This document shows, piece after piece, positions 10,108 to 18,042 of a stretch of 47,731 nt of DNA (within the stretch, counting starts at the first letter, position 1; the number at the start of each line of letters is the position of its first letter). The stretch lies in the NCBI GenBank assembly GCA_964446775.1, contig CAYURA010000001.1:1-47731 (forward strand), in the 5' to 3' direction. Both the position numbers and the translations under genes were made by a program. This stretch comes from GCA-002841655 sp964446775. GTDB taxonomy: Bacteria; Patescibacteriota; Patescibacteriia; Patescibacteriales; UBA12465. The notes below the pieces were generated by a model. The model saw only the letters and a list, made by a program, of their open reading frames with translations. It was not told where the DNA came from and searched no databases.

Positions 10108-12531
10108 TTAAACCACAAAATTAATTAATTTATCAGGGATAAAAATTGTTTTCTTAATCTCCTGACCTGCTAACCACTTAATCGCTATTTCTTTAGCTTT
10201 AGTTATTACTTCTGATTCCAAAACATCTGCATCTAAAACTAACTGAGCTCTTAACTTCCCATTTACTTGAATCACATAATTAATAGTTTCCGCTTTTATC
10301 AACTCAGGATTATAATCGGGCCAAGAAGATTGGAAGATACTATTTGCTTCCCCTAAACGATGCCAAATATCTTCAGCTAAATGAGGAGCAAACGGAGCTA
10401 AAATTTGCGCTAATTTTTTTGCCTGTTCTAAAGAAATTGCTAAAACTTGATGAACTTTGAAATAGTCATTTAATTGATTAACTAAAATCATCATTGCTGA
10501 CACTGCAGTATTAAAATGAAAATCTTCAATATCTTCCGTCACTTTTTTAATTGTTTTGTGTAACAAGGACAAGCTAAACCGATCTTCTCTAACTGCTGAT
10601 TTATTAGATAAAAATAGAGAATTTAATTTATCTAAAAATTTTCTTGAACCAATTAAACTCTTAACATTCCAAGCTGCTGCTTGATCAAAAGGACCCATAA
10701 ACATGACATAGATTCTTAAAGCATCAGCTCCATAGAGCTCAATCATATCATCAGGATTAATCACATTGCCCCAGCGCTTACTCATCTTGCGTCCATCTTG
10801 ACCCATTACTAGGCCAACATGGCGTAATTTCTTAAACGGTTCAAGCTGACTAACAATGCCAATATCATATAAAAACTTATGCCAAAAACGGGCGTAAATC
10901 AAATGTCTAGTAGCATGTTCAGCTCCACCAACATAAAGATCAACTGGCGACCAATATTTCTCTCTATCTCTAGCCACTAATTCCTGTTCATTTTGGGGAT
11001 CCATATATCGCAAATAATACCAACAAGATCCTCCCCATTGTGGCATAGTATTTGTCTCCCTTTTAGCTGGCCCTCCACATTGAGGACAAATTGTATTAAC
11101 CCAATCACTAATAGTGGCAAGCGGTGATTCTCCAGTTCCAGACGGTTGATAGCTCTCAACTGGTGGTAGTATAACTGGCAAATCTTTTTCAGGCACTGCT
11201 ACAACTCCACATTTTTTACAATGAACTAAGGGAATTGGTTCACCCCAATAGCGTTGACGTGAATAGACCCAATCTTTTAATTTATAATTAACCTTTCTGC
11301 GTCCTAATTTTTTTTCTTCTAAACAGAGCATCATTTTTTCTCTAGCTTCAAGACTAGGTAAGCCAGAAAAATGTGCCGAATTGATTAAAACTCCATCATC
11401 TGTATAGACGCTTTCAATCTCTGTGGAACACGCTACATTCTCACTAATCACCTGTTTCACCTCTAGCTGATATTTCTTAGCAAATTGCCAATCCCGCTCA
11501 TCATGAGCTGGAACAGCCATCACCGCCCCAGTGCCATAAGATTTTAAAACATAGTCAGCCACATAGACAGGAATCTTCTCTTGATTAAAAGGATTAAGAG
11601 CTACAACACCATCTAAAATAATACCTGTTTTTTCTTTATTTAACTCTCCTCTCTCTAAATCACTTTTATGCTTTGCTAGATCAAGATACTGACTCAATTC
11701 TGGCCAATTTTGAATTTGATCTTTTAGTTTTAATACTAATTGATGCTCAGGAGCTAAGACCAAATAGCTACAACCATAAATAGTGTCTAAACGAGTTGTA
11801 AAAACGGTAATTTTATCTTCAAGATTATTTAAATGAAAATCAATTTCCGCTCCTTCACTCCTGCCAATCCAATTCCGTTGCATATCTTTAATTGACTCCT
11901 CCCACTCAGTTAAATCATCTAAGTCAGCTAACAATCTATCAGCATAATCAGTTATTTTTAAAACCCATTGTCTTAGTGGCCTTTGTTCGATTACACTACC
12001 ACAACGCTCGCAAAGACCATTTTCTAGATCTTCATTAGCTAAGCCCGTAGAACATGAAGGACACCAATTAATAGGCGCAAATGATTCATAGGCCAAACCT
12101 TTCTTCCACATTTGTAAAAAAATCCATTGTGTCCATTTATAGTATTTTGGGTCAGTAGTATCTAACTCTCGACTCCAGTCATAGGAAAAACCTAATAAAT
12201 CTAGTTGTTGTCTATACCTAATAATGTTTTTTTCAACTGCTATTTTAGGATGAACCTTGTTCTTTAAAGCATAATTTTCTGCTGGTAAACCAAAGGCATC
12301 CCAACCCATTGGATGCAAAACATTATAACCCTGCATCATTTTCATACGACTAATAATGTCAGTAGCGATATAGCCTTTAGGGTGACCGACATGCAAGCCT
12401 TCGCCTGACGGATAAGGGAACATATCTAAAATATATTGCTTCGGCTTTTTATCATCTTCAATAACATGATATAGGTTGATATCTTGCCAATATTTTTGCC
12501 ATTTTTTTTCTAAAGAGAGATGTTGATACAT
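10108..12531 (-). CDS. leuS: Leucyl-tRNA synthetase
   Basis: 807 aa class I synthetase charging tRNA-Leu in the cytoplasm. The HIGH signature is HVGH at residues 47-50, in the typical context FPYPSGEGLHVGH. The KMSKS signature reads KMSKR from residue 582. The CP1 editing domain is present (TTRLDTIYG, then VPAHDERD), so mischarged tRNA can be proofread. Two zinc-knuckle-like pairs are visible: CPSC...CERCG, and CKKCG...CPQCGG. The C-terminal tRNA-binding end (INYVIQVNGKLRAQ) is also bacterial-type. It lies 11 bp downstream of xth and 3 bp before rsmA. Complete; no sign of transfer. Confidence 0.97.
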   Translation of the reverse strand: MYQHLSLEKKWQKYWQDINLYHVIEDDKKPKQYILDMFPYPSGEGLHVGHPKGYIATDIISRMKMMQGYNVLHPMGWDAFGLPAENYALKNKVHPKIAVEKNIIRYRQQLDLLGFSYDWSRELDTTDPKYYKWTQWIFLQMWKKGLAYESFAPINWCPSCSTGLANEDLENGLCERCGSVIEQRPLRQWVLKITDYADRLLADLDDLTEWEESIKDMQRNWIGRSEGAEIDFHLNNLEDKITVFTTRLDTIYGCSYLVLAPEHQLVLKLKDQIQNWPELSQYLDLAKHKSDLERGELNKEKTGIILDGVVALNPFNQEKIPVYVADYVLKSYGTGAVMAVPAHDERDWQFAKKYQLEVKQVISENVACSTEIESVYTDDGVLINSAHFSGLPSLEAREKMMLCLEEKKLGRRKVNYKLKDWVYSRQRYWGEPIPLVHCKKCGVVAVPEKDLPVILPPVESYQPSGTGESPLATISDWVNTICPQCGGPAKRETNTMPQWGGSCWYYLRYMDPQNEQELVARDREKYWSPVDLYVGGAEHATRHLIYARFWHKFLYDIGIVSQLEPFKKLRHVGLVMGQDGRKMSKRWGNVINPDDMIELYGADALRIYVMFMGPFDQAAAWNVKSLIGSRKFLDKLNSLFLSNKSAVREDRFSLSLLHKTIKKVTEDIEDFHFNTAVSAMMILVNQLNDYFKVHQVLAISLEQAKKLAQILAPFAPHLAEDIWHRLGEANSIFQSSWPDYNPELIKAETINYVIQVNGKLRAQLVLDADVLESEVITKAKEIAIKWLAGQEIKKTIFIPDKLINFVV

Positions 12532-12542
12532 AAAATAATAGA

Positions 12543-13304
12543 TTATAGTTCCAAGCCGATTGGCGCATGATCCGAACCCTGCACTTGATCAAGGATATAG
12601 GCTTTTTTAAGCTGATTTTGTAATTTAATTGATACTACAAAGTAGTCAATCCGCCAGCCAATATTCCTTGTTTTAGCAGCCGTCCTAAAACTCCACCAGC
12701 TATACTGTACTCTATCACTATTAATTAGACGGAAGCTATCTAAATAACCATGTGATAATAGTTTACTAAACCACGTTCTTTCTTCTGGAGTAAATCCAGC
12801 ATTGCCTTCATTTTCTACAGGACGAGCTAAGTCAATTTCATTATGAGCGACGTTAAAATCACCAGTAATAATAACTGGTTTATTTTTTTCTAACTTCAAA
12901 ATATATTTTAATAAAGCATCATTAAATGATTGCTTATACCCGAGTCGCGATAATTCTTGATTAGCATTGGGGAAATAGACATTTAAAAGATAATATTCTT
13001 TTAATTCCAAGGTTTGTATTCTTCCCTCAATATCATATTGCTCAAGAGCTAAACCATTGCTTATATTAATAATGTCCACTTCTTCTTTAATTAAAATAGC
13101 GGTACCACTATAACCAGGTCTTTTAGCTCCATGCCAATAATTACGATAGCCTGGAATATTAATTTTTAAATCTTCTCTTTTCTGATCATCTATTTTAATC
13201 TCTTGTAAGCAAACAATATCTGCTTTTTGCGTAATTAGAAAGTCGAAAAAATTTTTCCTTAAAACTGCTCTTATCCCATTAATATTCCAAGAAATTATTT
13301 TCAT
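12543..13304 (-). CDS. xth: Exodeoxyribonuclease III / AP endonuclease
   Basis: 253 aa, Mg2+-dependent exonuclease III family enzyme for base-excision repair: it cleaves at abasic sites and trims blocked 3' ends. Family motifs in order: WNINGIRA, LQEIK (metal-binding Glu), GDFNVAHNEIDL, the IDYF region (RIDYFVVS), and SDHAPIGLEL with the catalytic Asp-His at the C-terminus. It is the first gene of the minus-strand block xth-leuS-rsmA, starting 98 nt downstream of a good promoter and divergent from dsbA. Complete; the exact subfamily (ExoA versus XthA) is not resolved by eye. Confidence 0.95.
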   Translation of the reverse strand: MKIISWNINGIRAVLRKNFFDFLITQKADIVCLQEIKIDDQKREDLKINIPGYRNYWHGAKRPGYSGTAILIKEEVDIINISNGLALEQYDIEGRIQTLELKEYYLLNVYFPNANQELSRLGYKQSFNDALLKYILKLEKNKPVIITGDFNVAHNEIDLARPVENEGNAGFTPEERTWFSKLLSHGYLDSFRLINSDRVQYSWWSFRTAAKTRNIGWRIDYFVVSIKLQNQLKKAYILDQVQGSDHAPIGLEL

Positions 13305-13360
13305 AAAGCTTATCTCAATTTATAGTCGTATTAGTATTAATAGCCACAAAAAACTGAATA

Positions 13361-13369
13361 TGTTATAAT
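13361..13369 (+). promoter_or_regulatory. Extended -10 promoter for the dsbA-por operon
   Basis: TGTTATAAT, an extended -10 element, 61 nt upstream of the dsbA-like ATG. No convincing -35 is found at 16-18 nt (TAGCCA at 17). Transcription would start near 13376 and read through the AT-rich inverted repeat at 13398-13414. Confidence 0.5.
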
Positions 13370-13392
13370 ATATTTAATTAAGTAATAAACTA

Positions 13393-13421
13393 AGTATAAG
13401 ATAAATATTATCTTTTTTCAA
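13393..13421 (-). promoter_or_regulatory. Sigma-70-type promoter for xth-leuS-rsmA
   Basis: On the minus strand TTGAAA (13416-13421), a 17-nt spacer, TATACT (13393-13398). The spacer contains the inverted repeat at 13398-13414. Transcription would start about 80 nt before xth. Confidence 0.6.
13398..13414. repeat. Perfect inverted repeat in the divergent xth/dsbA promoter region
   Basis: AAGATAA, 3-nt centre, TTATCTT. It fills the spacer of the minus-strand xth promoter, and in plus-strand RNA it is a hairpin followed by U residues just before the dsbA start. It could be an operator, a weak attenuator, or chance in AT-rich DNA. Confidence 0.5.
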
Positions 13422-13429
13422 CTAACCAT

Positions 13430-14185
13430 ATGAGTTTAGAAGAACGGGTAAACTATTTAAAATTAAAAGAAAAACATAAACGAAAATTGAAACCCTGGTA
13501 TAAAAAATGGTGGGGCTTAATTTTAATTGCGGTCTTTGTTTTGATTATTTCTGGCTTGATCGCTTCTGGCATTTATCTTGTTAAAGAGGTTAAAAGAATT
13601 CAAGCAGGAAACCTGGATATTGAAACTCAAAAAGAACTAGATAGAATTACTCAAGCAATTGATGGGACTAGTGAACATTTCAGTTTAGGGCCGATCAACG
13701 CGCCAATAAAAATTATGGCGTTTCTTGATTATTCTTGTCCTCACTGCAATGAAGCAATGGCAACTATACATAATTTAAACAAAAAATATCCCACTGAAGT
13801 TCGTATCAGTATAAGAGACTATCCAGCCCTAAGGATGGCTTCAATTAATCAGGCATTGGCCGCACACTGTGCTGGCGAACAAAATAATTTCTGGCAAATG
13901 AGTGATAGTTTATTCGAAAACCAAGATATTCTAATTAATTTAAACGAAAGTAATATTGATTTAGAATTAAAAAATATTGCTAAGGGACTAAAACTAGATG
14001 AAGCTCAATTTGAGGATTGCTTAAAGAACAAAAAATATCTCTATCGCTTAAATGATAATTTCGCAGATGCAGAGTTTTTAGATGTTAAGGGAACCCCTAC
14101 TTGGTTTATCAATCGTTATAAAATAACAGGCTATTATCCTGAGGAGAACTTTGTTAATCTAATTGAAGGCCTTTTAGCTCTATAG
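13430..14185 (+). CDS. Membrane-anchored DsbA-family thiol:disulfide oxidoreductase
   Basis: 251 aa. A basic N-terminus (residues 1-25) precedes one membrane segment at about 26-50 (WWGLILIAVFVLIISGLIAS), placing the rest outside the membrane. The thioredoxin-fold domain has the redox motif CPHC at 103-106 and the cis-proline loop GTPTWFIN near the end, with the helical insertion typical of DsbA. Likely role: forming or isomerising disulfides in exported proteins. It is the first gene of the plus operon, with a 1-bp gap to porG. That context is odd for a redox enzyme of the envelope, but fits the cysteine-rich exported proteins encoded downstream and divergently. No DsbB or VKOR partner is seen in the window. 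Confidence 0.9.
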   Translation: MSLEERVNYLKLKEKHKRKLKPWYKKWWGLILIAVFVLIISGLIASGIYLVKEVKRIQAGNLDIETQKELDRITQAIDGTSEHFSLGPINAPIKIMAFLDYSCPHCNEAMATIHNLNKKYPTEVRISIRDYPALRMASINQALAAHCAGEQNNFWQMSDSLFENQDILINLNESNIDLELKNIAKGLKLDEAQFEDCLKNKKYLYRLNDNFADAEFLDVKGTPTWFINRYKITGYYPEENFVNLIEGLLAL

Positions 14186-14186
14186 T

Positions 14187-14762
14187 ATGATTAGCTTTCG
14201 TATTCATGGTCGAGGTGGACAAGGAGCAATTGCTGCTTCTGAGTTAATTGCCTTGGCTGCTTTTCACCAAGGTTTCTATGCTCAATCATTGCCTTTCTTT
14301 GGAGTTGAGAGAAGCGGAGCTCCAGTTCAAGCTTATGTCCGCATCAGTGACAGAGCAATTATTACTCACTCACAAGTCAAGGAGCCTGATTATTTGATTA
14401 TTCAGGATGATACTTTAATTGCTGTTAAAGATGTTTACTTAGGACTGAATCCAAAAACTAAAATATTAATCAATAGTCAAGAAACCAGTGAAATTTTAAG
14501 AAAAAAAATCCGTTTGAAAATAAAAAATAACGACATTCTGACGGTTAATGCAAGTCAAATTGCTCTAAATATTATGAGAAGAAATATTATTAACACTTCT
14601 CTTCTCGGTGCTTTTTCAGCTCATTATAATTTACTTAGTAAAGAAAATTGTCAACAAGCAATTATAGATAAATTTAGCAAAAAAGGCCGTGGCACTGTTA
14701 AACTAAATCAAAAAATATTTCTTTTCACTTATGATCTCTGCCAAAAAAATGCCAATAACTAA
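14187..14762 (+). CDS. porG: 2-oxoacid (pyruvate):ferredoxin oxidoreductase, gamma subunit
   Basis: 191 aa, gamma subunit of the four-subunit (archaeal-type) oxidoreductase that converts a 2-oxoacid plus CoA to acyl-CoA and CO2 while reducing ferredoxin. Signature features: FRIHGRGGQGAIAASELIA at the N-terminus and FFGVERSGAPVQAYVRIS, both classic for this subunit, which helps bind CoA and TPP. It begins 1 bp after the dsbA-like stop and overlaps the delta gene by 14 nt at its end. Pyruvate is the likeliest substrate from the gene set, but 2-oxoglutarate or branched-chain oxoacids cannot be excluded by eye. Confidence 0.93.
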   Translation: MISFRIHGRGGQGAIAASELIALAAFHQGFYAQSLPFFGVERSGAPVQAYVRISDRAIITHSQVKEPDYLIIQDDTLIAVKDVYLGLNPKTKILINSQETSEILRKKIRLKIKNNDILTVNASQIALNIMRRNIINTSLLGAFSAHYNLLSKENCQQAIIDKFSKKGRGTVKLNQKIFLFTYDLCQKNANN

Positions 14763-15015
14763 GCGCCCCCTAACTAAAGCTGGTTCTGCCCAAGAGAATA
14801 AAACTGGATCTTGGCGAAAAGAACATCCAGTAGTTGATAAAAATAAATGTATTTCTTGCTCTTTATGCGCTAAACTTTGTCCCGACAATTGTATTTACAT
14901 GCGTGAAACAAAAAAAGGTCACCTCATTGCTGAGCCCAATTTAGACTATTGTAAAGGCTGTGGCATTTGTGCTGAAGAATGCCCCGTCAAAGCGATTAGA
15001 ATGGTCAAAGATTAA
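14749..15015 (+). CDS. porD: 2-oxoacid:ferredoxin oxidoreductase, delta (ferredoxin-like) subunit
   Basis: 88 aa from the ATG at 14749; an upstream ATG at 14731 would add six residues. It has two [4Fe-4S] motifs: Cys 34, 37, 40, 44-Pro and Cys 68, 71, 74, 78-Pro, separated by the usual spacer. This subunit passes electrons from the TPP centre in the beta subunit to soluble ferredoxin. The start overlaps porG by 14 nt, implying translational coupling, and porA follows after 6 bp. I favour the 14749 start because it gives the shorter overlap; neither start has a Shine-Dalgarno sequence. Confidence 0.94.
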   Translation: MPITKRPLTKAGSAQENKTGSWRKEHPVVDKNKCISCSLCAKLCPDNCIYMRETKKGHLIAEPNLDYCKGCGICAEECPVKAIRMVKD

Positions 15016-15021
15016 AATATT

Positions 15022-16158
15022 ATGCCCTTAAAAAGGAATAAACAATTCATCAGCGGCTCTCAAGCAATTGCTCAAACTATTAAGGAACTCCAAGTAGACG
15101 TAATTTCTGCTTACCCAATTACTCCACAAACTCATATATTGGAAGAGTTAGCTCAGTTTAAAGAGGATCATCAAGCTGATTATGAATATATCCGGGCTGA
15201 AAGTGAATTTGCGGCTGCTTCTATTATACTCGGTGCTAGTGCTGCTGGTGGTCGCACTTATAGCGCCACTAGCTCCCAGGGAGTCCTGCTTATGATGGAA
15301 GTTTTATTCAATGCTTCGGGACTAAGATTACCCCTAGTAATGACTGTTGCTAATCGAGCTTTAAGCGCACCTATTAATATTTTTAATGATCACAGCGATG
15401 CCATGGCTATGAGAGACTCAGGTTGGCTAATGTTCTTTGCTGAAAATCATCAAGAAGCTATTGATTTACATATTATTGCCTATAAAATAGCTGAAAGTTT
15501 AGAATTACCAGTAGCTATAAATGTTGATGGTTTTATTATCACTCATGCCTATCAAGAAGCCTTTATTCCTAATAGGAAAATCATTGAATCATATCTACCA
15601 AAATACAAACCTATTCCTAACAGTTATTTAGACTCAAATAGGCCTGTTAGTTTAGGAGGATACTATGATTCCGTGCATTATCAAAAAACTCGCCAAGAAT
15701 TAAGCAAAGATATCCAAAAATCACAGAAAAAAGTCAGTCAAGAATTTAAAGCCTGGCAAAAAATATGGCCAACTAAAAAAGCCCTTAAGTCAACTTATGA
15801 TGATGGCTTAATTGAATATTGTGGCCCTAAAAAGCCAAAAGCTATTCTCATTGCTCTTGGCTCTCTTTGTGGGACGATTAAAGAAGCCATTAAGAGCGAG
15901 ACTAACGTAGGTATAATTAAGATTAGAAGTTTTAGACCATTTCCAAAAGATAGTTTAAATAAAATTATTCCAATTAATTGTCAGCTGTATATTTTAGAAA
16001 AAACTATAGCCATTGGTAGTTTTGGACCACTATATCAAGAAGTGATTTCTAGTCTTAATCATTTTAAAGGCAAAGCTACTAATTATATATTAGGCTTAGG
16101 TGGTCAAGATATTAATGAAACAGATATTTTGAATATTATTAAGGCTAATAGAAGCTAG
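15022..16158 (+). CDS. porA: 2-oxoacid:ferredoxin oxidoreductase, alpha subunit
   Basis: 378 aa, full length for the separate alpha subunit. Family features: SAYPITPQTHILEEL near the N-terminus, the YIRAESEFAAAS substrate-site region with the conserved Glu, ATSSQGVLLM, and HSDAMAMRDSGWLMFFAEN. The C-terminal third forms the transketolase-C-like domain. It pairs with beta to make the active site. The gene is followed not by porB but by a 16-bp palindrome and an exported VirB2-like gene; porB comes only after that, which is an unusual break in a normally contiguous set. Confidence 0.95.
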   Translation: MPLKRNKQFISGSQAIAQTIKELQVDVISAYPITPQTHILEELAQFKEDHQADYEYIRAESEFAAASIILGASAAGGRTYSATSSQGVLLMMEVLFNASGLRLPLVMTVANRALSAPINIFNDHSDAMAMRDSGWLMFFAENHQEAIDLHIIAYKIAESLELPVAINVDGFIITHAYQEAFIPNRKIIESYLPKYKPIPNSYLDSNRPVSLGGYYDSVHYQKTRQELSKDIQKSQKKVSQEFKAWQKIWPTKKALKSTYDDGLIEYCGPKKPKAILIALGSLCGTIKEAIKSETNVGIIKIRSFRPFPKDSLNKIIPINCQLYILEKTIAIGSFGPLYQEVISSLNHFKGKATNYILGLGGQDINETDILNIIKANRS

Positions 16159-16167
16159 ATCTAGCTT
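16152..16167. repeat. 16-bp perfect palindrome between porA and the VirB2-like gene
   Basis: AAGCTAGATCTAGCTT, overlapping the porA stop codon (TAG at 16156-16158) and ending 13 nt before the next ATG. In RNA it folds into a short hairpin without a U-run, so it is not a standard terminator. It could be a processing or stability element, an operator, or chance. Confidence 0.6.
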
Positions 16168-16180
16168 AAGCCAAAAGTTT

Positions 16181-17185
16181 ATGAAAAAAAGCCATTGGAA
16201 GAAACAATTTACCATATTCATTGCTTTATTCTTGTTTTCTTTTATATTCTCTTTTAATTTAGCTCAGGGTGAGTTATTGCCTAGTGTCAAAAATCCAATT
16301 GTATTTCAAGCCCAAACTACCATTCCTGGTGTTTTTACAAAAGGTGAAAAAATTCCAATAAAAAAACAAGATACCAGTTTTATTGCAGATATGATTAAGA
16401 ATTTCTATAGTTACGGTATTGGCATCGCTGGCATATTGGCCGCTATTATGTTGATGGCTGGTGGACTTGTTTGGCTAACTTCAGCTGGCAGCAGTGACAA
16501 AATTTCCCAGGCTAAGAATCTCATGTCTGGCAGTATTGTTGGCCTAGCATTACTCTTTAGTTCCTGGATAATGCTCAGAACTATTAATCCAGCTTTAGTA
16601 GATTTCAGGATAACAAGTATTCATACGATCGAAAAAGTTACAAGGGGTTGTTGTGAATATAATAATAAAGCTGAAAGCATGGCTACTAAGGATTGTAAAT
16701 CACAAAATGGAAAATTTTTTGCACCTGATGACCAAGGTTTTTATAGTCCATATAAAGGGAAATGCTCATTAAATAAAGTTTCTTGTAATATTGGCACTAG
16801 TCCGTATACTGAGAATGTTTATCTTTGTTTTGAATCTGATTTAAAAGTAGCACCTGGAAATAACCTTGGACAAGAACTTAAACCTGGAAGGTGCGCTAAT
16901 TATAAGGAATGTGATAATGTTTTTACTAGTTGTCTTGATGTTGAAGATGGTAAACCTTGCAAAGACGCAAAAGGCAGACTAGCAGTGGTAAATAGTTATT
17001 GCTTCAACATGATGTGTTATTTAGGGCATGGGAAAGAAGGCGAGCCTTGCGGTCAAAAAGGTGGCAGCTGTATCGCCACTTCTAAGTGTAAAGATTTGGG
17101 GTTGCCAGGTGACTATGATAACGATTCCGGTGGTCGGATATGTGAAAATAGTAGCTTAAAGTGTTGTTACAAAGTTAACAAGTAA
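16181..17185 (+). CDS. VirB2/TrbC-like two-helix membrane protein with cysteine-rich exterior domain
   Basis: 334 aa. Signal-peptide-like N-terminus (residues 1-30, FTIFIALFLFSFIFSF). Two membrane helices with a short loop form the core: about 76-102 (IAGILAAIMLMAGGLVWLTS) and 110-135. This resembles the VirB2/TrbC pilin fold seen in type IV secretion. The remaining ~190 residues carry about 18 Cys, including paired CC at both ends. If the signal is cleaved, the C-terminal domain lies outside the cell, which suits disulfides. The core is nearly the same as in the protein starting at 18039, so the two are paralogues. It is inserted between porA and porB, with gaps of 22 and 5 bp, so it is co-transcribed with them. 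Pilin-like function is inferred; no secretion ATPase is in the window. Confidence 0.85.
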   Translation: MKKSHWKKQFTIFIALFLFSFIFSFNLAQGELLPSVKNPIVFQAQTTIPGVFTKGEKIPIKKQDTSFIADMIKNFYSYGIGIAGILAAIMLMAGGLVWLTSAGSSDKISQAKNLMSGSIVGLALLFSSWIMLRTINPALVDFRITSIHTIEKVTRGCCEYNNKAESMATKDCKSQNGKFFAPDDQGFYSPYKGKCSLNKVSCNIGTSPYTENVYLCFESDLKVAPGNNLGQELKPGRCANYKECDNVFTSCLDVEDGKPCKDAKGRLAVVNSYCFNMMCYLGHGKEGEPCGQKGGSCIATSKCKDLGLPGDYDNDSGGRICENSSLKCCYKVNK

Positions 17186-17190
17186 ATTAA

Positions 17191-18042
17191 ATGTCTGTGA
17201 GCTACCAGAGCAATCTCACTCCAGGCCATAATGCTTGTAGTGGTTGTGGACAATTAAGCGCAGTTCAAGCAGTTATGCGAGGACTAACAAAAGATACTAT
17301 CCTGGTAAGTTCAACTGGTTGTTTAGAGGTAACTACCACTGCTCACCCTCAAAGTGCTTGGAATTTGGCCTGGTTCCATTCTCTATTTGAAAATGCTGCT
17401 CCAGTAGCTAGTGGCATCAAAGCGATGTTAAATAAAAAAAAGAAAAAAACTAAAGTTGTGGTCCAAGCTGGAGATGGAGCTACTTTTGACATTGGACTAG
17501 GTTTACTTAGTGGCCTTTGGGAAAGAAATGATGAGGTGCTATATATTTGTTATGACACTGAAGTCTATTCCAACACTGGCATTCAGGCTTCTGGAGCCAC
17601 TCCTTTTGGTGCTAGCACTAAAACTAATCCGGGTAGCAATAAACAAATGAAGAAAGATATGATAGCAATCGCTTTAGCTCATAAATTAAATTATGTCGCT
17701 CAAAGTAGCGCTGGTTTTCCTGATGATATTACTAGAAAGATTAAAAAAGCCTTAAGTGCTACTGGCCCAAGTTACATCCAAATATTAGCTCCATGTGTTC
17801 CTGGCTGGGGTATACAAACTAATGAAAGCATTAAAGCAGCTAAGCTAGCAGTTCAAAGTGGGCTATATCCTCTACTTGAATACGAAAATGGAAAGTTGAT
17901 TAGCTCTAACATTAAAACTAGTGAAAGTAAATTAGTACTACAATATCTCCGACTTCAAAGAAGATTTAAACATCTAACAGATGACGAAGTAAAAGAAATA
18001 ATTAGATTAGCTGAAATAAATAAGAAAAAATATAAAATATGA
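17191..18042 (+). CDS. porB: 2-oxoacid:ferredoxin oxidoreductase, beta subunit
   Basis: 283 aa, TPP-binding beta subunit. Four cysteines expected to hold the proximal [4Fe-4S] cluster are present: Cys16 and Cys19 (CSGC), Cys44 (STGCLEV) and Cys202 (APCVPGW). The TPP/Mg motif is QAGDGATFDIG, followed by DTEVYSNTGIQASGATPFGA. It completes a gamma-delta-alpha-beta enzyme with porG, porD and porA, although an exported VirB2-like gene separates it from porA. Its TGA stop overlaps the ATG of the next gene (ATGA), so production of the pilin-peptidase fusion is probably coupled to its translation. The TGA also shows that UGA is a stop here. Confidence 0.95.
   Translation: MSVSYQSNLTPGHNACSGCGQLSAVQAVMRGLTKDTILVSSTGCLEVTTTAHPQSAWNLAWFHSLFENAAPVASGIKAMLNKKKKKTKVVVQAGDGATFDIGLGLLSGLWERNDEVLYICYDTEVYSNTGIQASGATPFGASTKTNPGSNKQMKKDMIAIALAHKLNYVAQSSAGFPDDITRKIKKALSATGPSYIQILAPCVPGWGIQTNESIKAAKLAVQSGLYPLLEYENGKLISSNIKTSESKLVLQYLRLQRRFKHLTDDEVKEIIRLAEINKKKYKI

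Noticed and set aside
10108..12531. KMSKR instead of KMSKS in LeuS as a defect
   Set aside because: The fifth position tolerates substitution in this family; the rest of the motif and the editing domain are intact.
17191..18042. UGA recoding as in Gracilibacteria or Absconditabacteria
   Set aside because: porB ends normally at TGA with the expected length and the next gene starts there; UGA is a stop.
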